A program made the position numbers and the translations under genes. The notes below the pieces were generated by a model. It had not been told where the DNA came from and searched no databases. It saw only the letters and a program-made list of their open reading frames with translations. Positions 16,314 through 24,511 of a stretch of DNA of 43,593 nt are shown piece by piece. Numbering within the stretch: position 1 is the stretch's first letter; the number at the start of each line of letters is the position of its first letter. Source of the stretch: Nitrospinota bacterium (GTDB lineage Bacteria > Nitrospinota_A > UBA7883 > JACRGQ01); the NCBI GenBank assembly GCA_016194375.1, contig JACQBU010000063.1:1-43593 (forward strand), read 5' to 3'.

Positions 16314-18791
16314 ATGGCTGGGCGCAAAACTTCTCCTAAAGCAAAAAAAAGCAAGGACGAGGTTGCGTCGTTTGTCACGTCCATAAAAAATCATGTTCTT
16401 GCGACCCTTGCCAAGGACCCCTCCAGATCCCGCCTTTACGACGTATATAACGCCACCTCATACGCGGTAAGGGACCGCCTGATAGAAAGATGGGTGAAAA
16501 CCCAGGACGCGTACTATAAATCGAACGCAAAAAGAGTCTATTACCTTTCGATGGAATTTCTCGCCGGGCGCACGTTGGGCAACAGCCTCGTCAACATGGG
16601 GTTGACCGACCTGTGCCACGAGGCGACGCACGAGCTGGGGTACGACCTAGAGGAAGTTCGGGAGGCGGAATGGGACGCCGGGCTTGGCAACGGCGGGCTC
16701 GGCCGGCTTGCGGCCTGCTTCCTTGATTCGCTGGCGACGCTTGAGATACCGTCCTATGGATATGGCATTCACTACGAATACGGCATTTTCTACCAGAAGA
16801 TAGTCAACGGCGGCCAAGTCGAGGTGCCGGACAACTGGCTCCGTTACGGCAACCCGTGGGAGTTCTCCCGGCAGGGATACCTGTATCCGGTCAACTTCTA
16901 CGGACGGGTGGACCAGTTTGTGGACGACCACGGTAGCCTGCGAAACGAATGGGTGGACACCGAGAAGGTCATGGCGATGGCCTGCGACACCCCCGTGCCG
17001 GGATACAAAAACAACCACGTCATCAACATGCGGCTCTGGGTCGCGCGCTCTTCCCGCGAGTTTGACCTGAGCTTCTTCAACCAAGGGGACTACATCAGGG
17101 CCCTTGAGGACAAGATGAGGTCCGAGACCATCTCCAAGGTCCTTTATCCGAGCGACCATATGGCGGAGGGCAGGGAACTGAGGCTTAAACAGCAGTATTT
17201 TCTCGTCTGCGCCACGCTTCAGGACATCGTCAGGAGACACGAGAAACACAACAAAAGCTTCGATAATTTTCCCGAAATGGTCGCCATTCAGTTGAACGAC
17301 ACCCACCCCGTGTTGTCCATCCCGGAGCTGATGAGGATACTGGTGGACAAGAATGGCTACGATTGGGACGCCGCTTGGGATCTCACCGTGAGGACCTTCG
17401 GCTACACCAACCACACCCTTATGCCCGAGGCGCTCGAAAGGTGGTCCGCGGCGCTCCTTGGAGCCGTCCTGCCCAGGCACCTCCAGATAATTTACGAGAT
17501 AAACAGGCGTTTTCTGGAGCATGTGGCGAAGGCGTTCCCCGGCGACGCCGAGATGATAAGAAGGGTCTCCATCATCGAGGAGGGGAAGGAAAAGATGGTC
17601 CGAATGGCCCATCTCGCCATAGTCGGCTCCCACTCCGTCAACGGCGTTTCGGCGTTGCACACGGAACTGCTTAAAACGAGGGTCTTGAGCGATTTCGACA
17701 AAATTTTCCCCGGCAGGTTCAACAACAAAACAAACGGCATAACCCCCAGAAGGTGGCTTAAGAAGTGCAACCCGGGACTTTCCGACCTAATAACCTCCAA
17801 AATAGGCGAGGGATGGGTCACAAACCTGGACCAGTTGAAAAAACTGGCCCCTTTCGCAAAGGACGGGAGGTTTAGGGAGGAATGGAGGGCGGTAAAACAG
17901 GGGAATAAGGAGCGGCTTGCAAAATATATCCGCGAACACGAAGGCCCGACGGTCAACACGGACTCCATGTTCGACGTGCAGGTCAAGCGGATACATGAAT
18001 ACAAAAGGCAGTTGCTGAACGTCCTGCACGTGATAACGACGTATAACCGCATTAAGGCCGCGCCGTCGGCAAAAGATTTCACGCCGAGAACCGTCATTTT
18101 CGGGGGGAAGGCCGCGCCCAGCTACCAAATGGCAAAACTGACCATAAAACTCATCAACTCCGTGGCCGACGTCGTGAACGAGGACAAACAGATCGGGGAC
18201 AGGCTCAAGGTGGTTTTCCTGGCAAATTACCGCGTGTCGCTCGCGGAAAAAATAATGCCCGCGGCGGACCTCTCGGAACAGATTTCCACCGCCGGCACCG
18301 AGGCGTCCGGCACCGGCAACATGAAGTTCGCCCTAAACGGCGCGCTGACCATAGGAACGCTCGACGGCGCCAACATCGAGATAATGGAGGAGGTCGGCGC
18401 CGAAAACATCTTCATTTTCGGACACACGGCGGAGGAGGTCGCCAAGATGGGGCGCGAGGGGTACAACCCGGTTGAATACTACGAGAACAACCCGGAGCTC
18501 AAAAAGGCCGTTGACATGATTGGCAACGGGTATTTTTCGCCGTTTCAAACCAACCTGTTCGCGCCCATAGTCGAATCACTTCTCGTCCACGGCGACAACT
18601 TCAGGGTGCTCGCCGACTACGCCTCCTACGTAGAGTGCCAGGACAGGGTGTCGGCCGCGTTCAAGAACAAAAATATTTGGGACAAAATGTCCATACTTAA
18701 CACCGCCAACATGGGTAAATTTTCAAGCGATCGCACAATTTTGGAATACGCCAAGGAGATATGGAACGTCAAACCCGTCCATGTCTCTTGA
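16314..18791 (+). CDS. glgP: Glycogen phosphorylase
   Basis: The 825-residue protein has the length and signatures of the glycogen/starch phosphorylase family (GT35). It releases glucose-1-phosphate from alpha-1,4-glucans using pyridoxal phosphate. Visible blocks are YYLSMEFLAGRTLGNSL, GNGGLGRLAACFLDSLATL, QLNDTHP, TNHTLMPEALE, RRWL and EASGTGNMKFALNGALTIG, with the cofactor Lys at about residue 671. ATG 16314 starts a lysine-rich tail that is normal for the family. No other glycogen gene is nearby. Confidence 0.97.
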   Translation: MAGRKTSPKAKKSKDEVASFVTSIKNHVLATLAKDPSRSRLYDVYNATSYAVRDRLIERWVKTQDAYYKSNAKRVYYLSMEFLAGRTLGNSLVNMGLTDLCHEATHELGYDLEEVREAEWDAGLGNGGLGRLAACFLDSLATLEIPSYGYGIHYEYGIFYQKIVNGGQVEVPDNWLRYGNPWEFSRQGYLYPVNFYGRVDQFVDDHGSLRNEWVDTEKVMAMACDTPVPGYKNNHVINMRLWVARSSREFDLSFFNQGDYIRALEDKMRSETISKVLYPSDHMAEGRELRLKQQYFLVCATLQDIVRRHEKHNKSFDNFPEMVAIQLNDTHPVLSIPELMRILVDKNGYDWDAAWDLTVRTFGYTNHTLMPEALERWSAALLGAVLPRHLQIIYEINRRFLEHVAKAFPGDAEMIRRVSIIEEGKEKMVRMAHLAIVGSHSVNGVSALHTELLKTRVLSDFDKIFPGRFNNKTNGITPRRWLKKCNPGLSDLITSKIGEGWVTNLDQLKKLAPFAKDGRFREEWRAVKQGNKERLAKYIREHEGPTVNTDSMFDVQVKRIHEYKRQLLNVLHVITTYNRIKAAPSAKDFTPRTVIFGGKAAPSYQMAKLTIKLINSVADVVNEDKQIGDRLKVVFLANYRVSLAEKIMPAADLSEQISTAGTEASGTGNMKFALNGALTIGTLDGANIEIMEEVGAENIFIFGHTAEEVAKMGREGYNPVEYYENNPELKKAVDMIGNGYFSPFQTNLFAPIVESLLVHGDNFRVLADYASYVECQDRVSAAFKNKNIWDKMSILNTANMGKFSSDRTILEYAKEIWNVKPVHVS

Positions 18792-19107
18792 CCATAAAAC
18801 TGAAAGATTCAATTCGTTGTCTGCGTACGTCTAAATAAAAAGATTACTTTACGGCTATACCGAGCGGATTGGCGCTTGCGTTGGGGGGCGCCCTTAAATA
18901 TGCCGCTAATGAACGCTAAAAAATAGGGGTTGACGTACGCACCCTCAATAATGCTCCCAAGACGTTCGGATTCGGAGCAATCAAAAAAACCTAAATTGAC
19001 CCGCCACTTTTTTCTCATTTGGTGGCCTCTTTCATATAGTACAAATAAAAACAATATGTTGAAATTTTATTTGGCAAGCCAGTAATTTTCGTGTTATTTT
19101 CGGTTGT
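18792..19107. other. Intergenic stretch before imuB-like gene
   Basis: This 316-bp AT-rich stretch lies between the phosphorylase and the Y-family gene. A short - strand frame inside it (18809-19054) shows no family features. I see no clear terminator and no recognisable LexA box (neither CTGT-N8-ACAG nor GAAC-N4-GTTC). Confidence 0.5.
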
Positions 19108-20292
19108 ATGGAGCGAAGGGTCATTCACCTCAACGTGGCCGATTTTGCCGTGGCGGTTGAGAGGAGGGCGGACAGGAGGCTTGGCACACGCGCCGTCATA
19201 GTTTCGCCGGGCGGGGCTAGGTCGGTGGTTTATGACATGAGCGACGAGGCGTATCGCGACGGGGTGCGAAAGGGGATGGCGTTGGGGCGCGCCAAGCGGC
19301 TCGTCCGCACGGCCGCCGTCGTCCCGCCCAAACCGGACCTCTACGAGCGCGCCATGAAAGCCTTTGTCAGGCACGTTTTTCCGTTTTCCCCGTTGGTCGA
19401 GCACGGTGGGTGGGACGGCCACGTTTTTTTGGACGTCACGGGGGTTCGCCGACTTTTCGGCCCGCCGCAGGACATAGCTCAACGGATACGCCGCTCGGTG
19501 GCGCGCGACATGTCGCTGACCCCGGCCTGGGCGGTGGCCTCCAACAAGCTGGCCTCCAAAGTGGCCACGCGGCTCGTCAAACCGCGGGGCGAATGCGTCG
19601 TGGGGGAGGGGGGGGAGGGGAGGCTCGTGGAACCCGTGCCGTTGCGCATGCTACCCGGCCTGCTCGACTCGGAAATCACGCGGCTAAGGGAGCTGAACAT
19701 AACCAGGGCGGGGGAGGCGCGCGCGTTCTCAATGCAAAACCTCGAGACGCTGGTCGGCTCCCGCGCCCGCCTACTGTACGAGGCCGTGCGCGGCGCGGAC
19801 GACTCGCCGGTGCTTGCCGCCGGCTCCGTCGGGGACGCGGCCGAGGCGGACTATGCGTTCAACGGCGACACGAACGACGTCGCCGTCGTGGAGTCGGCGT
19901 TGCGCCTTTGCGCGGAGGGGATCGGCCGGGAATTGCGGAAAAAACGGCTGTCCGCCGGAAGCATCGTCGTTACGGCGGACTATTGCGACGGGATCCGCTC
20001 GACAAGGCGCGTGGCGCTCGGTCCCGGGTCGTCCAACAACGGACTGTTCGAGTGCGCGCTCAAGGGGCTTCGGATCGCGTGGTCGCGCAGGGTGCGCCTG
20101 CGCCACATCCGGCTGAGGGGGGAGGGGTTGCGCGTGGTTCCGGTCCAACTGGAGCTTTTCGGGGGGCGCGACGAAAAGGCGCTCCGCGATTCGGCGCTGG
20201 ACTCCGCCGTTGATTCCCTGCTGGAGCGTTTCGGCAAAAACGCCGCGATGTCGGGAAAATGTTTTTTGGCAAGGCCGGAGCAGGACGTTTGA
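19108..20292 (+). CDS. imuB: ImuB-like inactive Y-family polymerase
   Basis: The 394-residue protein aligns with Y-family polymerases (IHLNVADFAVAVE for IHVDMDCFFAAVE, and HVFLDVTGVRRLFG for EAFLDVTGSLRLFG). The metal-binding acidic residues are replaced: N9 and A11 near the start, and WDGH at 102-105 where active enzymes have the Asp-Glu pair. A clamp-binding motif QLELF is at 347-351, after the little-finger block IRLRGEGLRVV. This is the ImuB pattern: a non-catalytic hub that brings a DnaE2 polymerase to the sliding clamp during mutagenic repair. The DnaE2-type gene follows after 24 bases. No imuA or sulA-like gene precedes it. It is about 100 residues shorter than common ImuB proteins. 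Confidence 0.85.
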   Translation: MERRVIHLNVADFAVAVERRADRRLGTRAVIVSPGGARSVVYDMSDEAYRDGVRKGMALGRAKRLVRTAAVVPPKPDLYERAMKAFVRHVFPFSPLVEHGGWDGHVFLDVTGVRRLFGPPQDIAQRIRRSVARDMSLTPAWAVASNKLASKVATRLVKPRGECVVGEGGEGRLVEPVPLRMLPGLLDSEITRLRELNITRAGEARAFSMQNLETLVGSRARLLYEAVRGADDSPVLAAGSVGDAAEADYAFNGDTNDVAVVESALRLCAEGIGRELRKKRLSAGSIVVTADYCDGIRSTRRVALGPGSSNNGLFECALKGLRIAWSRRVRLRHIRLRGEGLRVVPVQLELFGGRDEKALRDSALDSAVDSLLERFGKNAAMSGKCFLARPEQDV

Positions 20293-20316
20293 CATTATCA
20301 AGAGTGGTTTAACGCG

Positions 20317-23286
20317 TTGATTCCCTTGGTCGTGCGTTCGCATTATTCCCTGATGCGGGGAACCGCGCCCGTGGACGAATTGGTGCGTCACGCCGCCAAG
20401 CTCGGATACCGGACGCTGGCGCTCACCGACATGGACAACCTGTACGGCCTTTGGTCGTTCCTAAAATCGTGCAAAATTCACGGCGTCAGGCCCGTGGTCG
20501 GGGCGCAGATAACCGACCCGTCGTCCGACATGCTGGTCGCGTGCCTCGTTAAAAGCCAAACGGGGTACGAAAACCTGTGCCAAATCATCACGGCCCGAAA
20601 AATAAAAAAAGGTTTCGACGTCGGGAACGAACTTGAAAACTTGGGGGAGGGGCTTTGCATCCTGACAAACGACGGCGGCCTTCTGGGGCGTTTGCGCGAA
20701 GCCGGGCTGGACGCGTATGCGGCGATTCCCAGAAAGCCGGCGGCGGATTCCGCCGACCTGCGGAAGACGGCCGTTAAAATCGGGGCGCCGGTCGTCGCCG
20801 CCCCGGACAATTTTTTCCTGAATCCGGGCGGGTTGAAACTGCACTTGCTTCTGCGTGCCATCGCGCTAAACAGCTCCTTGTCGAGGCTGGAAAGCGGGGA
20901 CGCGGCGTCCGCCGACGCGTGGCTGTCGTCGCCGAAGGAATACGAAAAACGGTTTTCCATCCTGCCGGAGGCGCTGGAAGAAACGCACGGAATCGCCGAG
21001 CGGTGCGAATTCACGGGGCCGGACACGACCACCGTCTTCCCGCCGTGGGACGGCGGCGGCAGGACGGCAGGCGACGTCCTGCGCGAGACCGCGTACGCCG
21101 GCGCGGAAAAAAGATACGGCGCCCCGCCCGGCGCCGAGGTGAAAAAGCGGCTTGAGTACGAGCTTGGGATAATCTCCCAAAAGGGCTTTTCCGAATACTT
21201 CCTCGTGGTGCGGGACATAGTCCTTCGCAGTCCGCGCATATGCGGCAGGGGCTCCGGCGCGGCCTCGCTCGTGGCGTACTGCCTGGAAATCACCAACGTA
21301 TGCCCGATGAAGAACAACCTATATTTCGAGCGGTTCCTAAACCCGGGGCGGAAGGACCCGCCGGACATAGACGTCGATTTCGCGTGGGACGAGCGCGCCG
21401 ACGTCATAGCCTCGGTTTTGAGGCAGTACGAGGGGCGCTCGGCGATGGTCTGCAACCACGTTTTTTTCCAGCCCCGAATGGCGATACGAGAAACGGCCAA
21501 GGTCTTCGGGCTGGGCGCGGGGGAGATAGCGGAGGTCGCCGACAAGGTGCCGTGGTTCAGGCGGCAGGGGGACGAGGGCCTTCTAGAGGGGTTGCGGCGC
21601 CTGCCGAACACGCGGGGGCTCGGGTTCGGCGAGCCGTGGCCGGAGATACTGCGCCTTGCCGGCCGGCTCGTGGGGACGCCCAGGAACATCTCCGTGCATC
21701 CCGGCGGGGTGGTCATAACCCCCGGCCCGATAAGCCAACGCGCGCCTTTGGAGCTAAAGCTGGACGGCGTGCCGGTCATACAATGGGAAAAGGACGGCGC
21801 GGAGGAGGCGGGGCTGGTAAAAATAGACCTTCTTGGCAACAGGAGCCTCGGCGTCATACGCGACGCGATCGACAACATCCGCGCAGACGACCGGGCGTTC
21901 GACGAGGGGCGCTGGGAGCCGGAGGAGGACGAGGCGACGCGCTCGACGGTGGCGAAGGGGCTTACGATGGGCTGTTTTTACATAGAAAGCCCCGCCATGC
22001 GCCTTTTGCAGGAGAAGTCGGGAAAGGGGGACTTCAACCACCTAGTCATCCACAGCTCCATCATACGGCCCGCGGCGAACGAGTTCATACGGGAATACCT
22101 CCTGCGGCTACGCGGCGCCGGGTGGAAACCGATTCATCCCTTGCTCGACGGCGTGCTGGACGAGACCTTCGGCATAATGGTGTACCAGGAGGACGTGTCG
22201 CGTGTGGCGGTGGCGCTGGCCGGATTCTCGCATTCCGACGCCGACCGCCTGAGGAAGATAATGTCGAAAAAGGAGAAGGAGCTCGAACTGAACGACTTCC
22301 GCCAGAAATTCGAACGGGGCGCGATGCTAAACGGGGCGACCAAGGAACAGGTTGAGGAAATATGGCGCATGATATTGAGTTTCGACGGTTATTCGTTCTG
22401 CAAGCCGCACAGCGCGAGCTATGCGCGGGTGTCGTTCCAGGCGGCGTATTTGAAGACGCATTTCCCGGCGGAGTTCATGGCGGCGGTGATAAGCAACCAA
22501 GGGGGCTTTTACAGCGCGTTCGCCTACGTATCCGAGGCGAAGCGGCTCGGGTGCAAAATATTGCCGCCGGACGTCAATAAAAGCGGCGTTAAATGGCACG
22601 GCCACGACCGTTGCCTGCGCGTTGGACTGCTTTCGGTAAAAAACCTAGGCGGCGAAACTGCGGGGCGGATGGCGGCGGAGCGCGAACACGGCTTGTACAA
22701 AGATTTTGACGATTTTATGGCAAGGGTTCGTCCGGCCGAGGACGAGGCGCGCGCCCTGATATTTTGCGGCGCGTTTGACGAGGTCGAGCCGTTAAAATCG
22801 CGTGCGGACCTATTGTGGTTGCTTGCAAGTCGGCGAAAGTCGGACGGCGACGGTCTTGACACCGGAGTCGGAGGCGCGTCGGGGGCGCCGCCCAAATTGC
22901 CGCCGGACGACGAAACGGGGCTTTTGCGGCGGCAATATTCGACCCTCGGCTTTTTGTGCGACCATCATCCGATAATTTTTTACGACAGCGCCCGCGTAGA
23001 CGCGCGGTCGGTCAAGGCGGCGGACGTAAGGCGAATGGTCGGCAAAACGGCGAGCTTCGCCGGATGGCTGATCACCGGCAAGGTCGTCACCACAAAACAC
23101 GGGGAGCCGATGGAGTTTTTAACGTTTGAAGACGAGACGGGGGTGTTGGAGACGGTGTTTTTCCCCAAAACGTACCGAAAGTTCTGCTCGATACTGGACA
23201 GCCACAGGCCGTATTTGTTGAGGGGCAAGGTTGAGGAGGATTTTGGGGCCGTAACCATGTCCGTAAACGACGTCAGGGCCTTGTAG
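20317..23286 (+). CDS. dnaE2: Error-prone DNA polymerase DnaE2 (ImuC type)
   Basis: The 989-residue protein is a C-family polymerase with a PHP domain at the N-terminus (SHYSLMRGTAPVDELVRHAAKLGYRTLALTD). It has the catalytic aspartates of PPDIDVDF near residue 350, the finger/thumb region, and a C-terminal OB fold (TASFAGWLITGKVVTTKHGEPMEFLTFED). It is shorter than the replicative DnaE also present in this window. It lacks the internal Q-x-x-M-F clamp motif that DnaE carries, as expected for a DnaE2 that depends on ImuB. The start is TTG 20317; no better start keeps the first PHP strand. Placement directly after the ImuB-like gene implies one transcript for translesion synthesis. Confidence 0.92.
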   Translation: MIPLVVRSHYSLMRGTAPVDELVRHAAKLGYRTLALTDMDNLYGLWSFLKSCKIHGVRPVVGAQITDPSSDMLVACLVKSQTGYENLCQIITARKIKKGFDVGNELENLGEGLCILTNDGGLLGRLREAGLDAYAAIPRKPAADSADLRKTAVKIGAPVVAAPDNFFLNPGGLKLHLLLRAIALNSSLSRLESGDAASADAWLSSPKEYEKRFSILPEALEETHGIAERCEFTGPDTTTVFPPWDGGGRTAGDVLRETAYAGAEKRYGAPPGAEVKKRLEYELGIISQKGFSEYFLVVRDIVLRSPRICGRGSGAASLVAYCLEITNVCPMKNNLYFERFLNPGRKDPPDIDVDFAWDERADVIASVLRQYEGRSAMVCNHVFFQPRMAIRETAKVFGLGAGEIAEVADKVPWFRRQGDEGLLEGLRRLPNTRGLGFGEPWPEILRLAGRLVGTPRNISVHPGGVVITPGPISQRAPLELKLDGVPVIQWEKDGAEEAGLVKIDLLGNRSLGVIRDAIDNIRADDRAFDEGRWEPEEDEATRSTVAKGLTMGCFYIESPAMRLLQEKSGKGDFNHLVIHSSIIRPAANEFIREYLLRLRGAGWKPIHPLLDGVLDETFGIMVYQEDVSRVAVALAGFSHSDADRLRKIMSKKEKELELNDFRQKFERGAMLNGATKEQVEEIWRMILSFDGYSFCKPHSASYARVSFQAAYLKTHFPAEFMAAVISNQGGFYSAFAYVSEAKRLGCKILPPDVNKSGVKWHGHDRCLRVGLLSVKNLGGETAGRMAAEREHGLYKDFDDFMARVRPAEDEARALIFCGAFDEVEPLKSRADLLWLLASRRKSDGDGLDTGVGGASGAPPKLPPDDETGLLRRQYSTLGFLCDHHPIIFYDSARVDARSVKAADVRRMVGKTASFAGWLITGKVVTTKHGEPMEFLTFEDETGVLETVFFPKTYRKFCSILDSHRPYLLRGKVEEDFGAVTMSVNDVRAL

Positions 23287-23689
23287 GATTTGGCTAGGCC
23301 GCTTTATATGGGGCGGTCATTTTCTCGCTTCGGTCATTACCACAGGTTTTTTAGAATTTGCATCAACGCCCGATTACCGTGCGTCGCGCCTCCGCACGAG
23401 CCTTTGGCGAGAGGCGTCGTTCCATAAAAACAAGACCCGCATTCTACGACGGATGGTAAAACAAAAATAAAGGGATGGGCGACGGATTCTCGAGAAATTT
23501 TTGCTGGACGTCCTTTACCTCTCTTGATTTGCCGTCGTCGGCATCCTCACGCCTGCGGGCCATGTTGAAGGGCCGAAGATGAAGTGTGTCAGGACCCGAC
23601 GGAAACCGTGAAGCCGCGCCATTTTTTTCACACTTTCGAACGGCGCACGAAAAAGGTGACTCCGAGGGAGGTTTTCCTAAAAGCAGGCT

Positions 23690-23717
23690 ACTTCCGATAA
23701 GGGATACGATGGGGAAT
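23690..23717 (+). other. Degenerate dif-like site
   Basis: ACTTCCGATAA (23690-23700) and the centre GGGATA (23701-23706) match the dif-like site at 24345, with 16 identical bases (23691-23706). The following 11 bases, CGATGGGGAAT, keep only five positions of the XerD arm. One intact and one degenerate site is the pattern seen at the ends of elements inserted by Xer recombination. Confidence 0.5.
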
Positions 23718-24026
23718 GGATTTAAAGCTGGTTTTGCGATTGAGGGGGCCGGCCCTTCGGGTCGCCGCCTATCGCGCAACGGGTTTAGAGACTATTTCGC
23801 CATTGAGTTCCTTATCGCGGCCCTTGCCGAGTTTAGCGAAACTCAGCGCCGGAGAATCGCGGACACGCCAAACATTGTGTTGCAGCCGACGTATTCACGC
23901 CGAATTGTGCGGGTCTTTGACGACATGATGCTCGGGGTTGCGGCTGAACGTGTTAGAAGTACCCCTGGGGGCGTCACCCCCGTAAACATGCTGAAAGCAT
24001 CAAAAGCGGAGGAAAAATGCGCCTAG
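23709..24026 (+). CDS. Hypothetical small protein (uncertain)
   Basis: This open frame of 105 codons from ATG 23709 has a mostly helical-looking, charged middle (FLIAALAEFSETQRRRIADTPNIVLQ). No family is recognised. The frame extends upstream to GTG 23586 and through the degenerate dif-like site. The region around it is rich in inverted repeats, so this may be decayed or non-coding DNA. Confidence 0.22.
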   Translation: MGNGFKAGFAIEGAGPSGRRLSRNGFRDYFAIEFLIAALAEFSETQRRRIADTPNIVLQPTYSRRIVRVFDDMMLGVAAERVRSTPGGVTPVNMLKASKAEEKCA

Positions 24027-24135
24027 GGGTTTACAATCGTTTTCAGGGGCGGGTTGTAAAGCGTCCCGCCGGGCCCCGCGTAGCGGGTGGCGGGATCGCC
24101 CGTTTTACACCCGACGCTAGTAATACGGGTGTAAA
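23967..24135. repeat. Cluster of inverted repeats
   Basis: Within 170 bp there are five perfect stems: GGGGG/CCCCC (23967/23977), ATGCT/AGCAT (23988/23996), TTTACAA/TTGTAAA (24030/24054), TCCCGCC/GGCGGGA enclosing CCCGC/GCGGG (24064-24095), and TTTACACCCG/CGGGTGTAAA (24104/24126). The hexamer TTTACA or its complement recurs at stem ends, so alternative pairings are possible. Confidence 0.75.
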
Positions 24136-24175
24136 CCTCTCCATTTTCAATTTGTTTTTCCTTAAGGTTGGTTTG

Positions 24176-24218
24176 CAGGGGGGTAATCTCTCCATTTACA
24201 GGGGGGTAATCTCTCCAT
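24176..24218. repeat. Two tandem 23-nt repeats, insertion-sequence-end-like
   Basis: CAGGGGGGTAATCTCTCCAT occurs at 24176 and again at 24199, 23 bases apart and joined by TTA. A diverged third copy (GGGTGTAAACCTCTCCATTTT) starts at 24127. Read on the - strand the unit is TGTAAATGGAGAGATTACC plus a C run. Repeated TGT-starting units of this kind are typical of the ends of IS21-family elements, but no transposase is present, so this would be a remnant. Confidence 0.45.
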
Positions 24219-24344
24219 GTTTGGTCGTAATTCCCCTTTTCATAAAGACAAAGCTCGCCGGACTCGGCGGGATGCGTACTTTACATAATTTTGCGGGTTC
24301 CGCCGACGGGTTTGCCGGCCGCCGTTATTTAAACTTGACAACGG

Positions 24345-24372
24345 GCTTCCGATAAGGGATATTATGTCAAGT
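24345..24372 (+). other. dif-like XerC/XerD recombination site
   Basis: A 28-bp site has left arm GCTTCCGATAA, centre GGGATA and right arm TTATGTCAAGT. The right arm matches the E. coli XerD arm (TTATGTTAAAT) and the B. subtilis one (TTATGTAAACT) at 9 of 11 positions each. The left arm matches the B. subtilis arm (ACTTCCTAGAA) at 8 of 11. The site lies in a gene-poor region where the nearest gene blocks converge and where the octamer GGGGAGGG changes strand. A second TTATGTAAAGT arm lies inverted at 24278-24288, and ACTTGACA (24333-24340) mirrors the end of the right arm. Confidence 0.7.
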
Positions 24373-24434
24373 ACGACCGGGGCGCGCCAAAGCCACGCCG
24401 CGTTTGGGATTGGTAATTTAAATAACGCATGCCC

Positions 24435-24500
24435 GGCCGGAGATACCACTGTGTCCGGCCACCGTTATGGCCGGGAGAAAATCTCCCTGGGCCATAGCGG
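24435..24500. repeat. Two adjacent hairpins downstream of the NTF2-like gene
   Basis: GGCCGGA/TCCGGCC (24435-24441 and 24454-24460) forms a 7-bp stem. Just beside it a 17-bp stem is made of CCGTTATGGCC plus GGGAGA and TCTCCC plus GGCCATAGCGG (24462-24500), with a three-base loop, one wobble pair and a two-base bulge. It sits right after the stop of the - strand gene at 24512. There is no T run, so a standard Rho-independent terminator is not shown. RNA end protection is possible. Confidence 0.6.
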
Positions 24501-24511
24501 AATGAAGGGCG

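Larger units (their letters stand above)
23290..24511. other. Gene-poor, palindrome-rich region around the dif-like site
   Basis: These 1.2 kb carry no convincing long gene. They hold two dif-like sequences, at least six perfect short inverted repeats, and tandem 23-nt repeats. A few short + strand frames exist. The best, ending at 24026, is listed separately. The frame 24017-24355 has a good ribosome site (GGAGG) but runs through the hairpins and looks non-coding. Confidence 0.7.

Noticed and set aside
18809..19054. Small - strand ORF between glgP and imuB
   Set aside because: No ribosome site of note, no recognisable domain, low-complexity composition.
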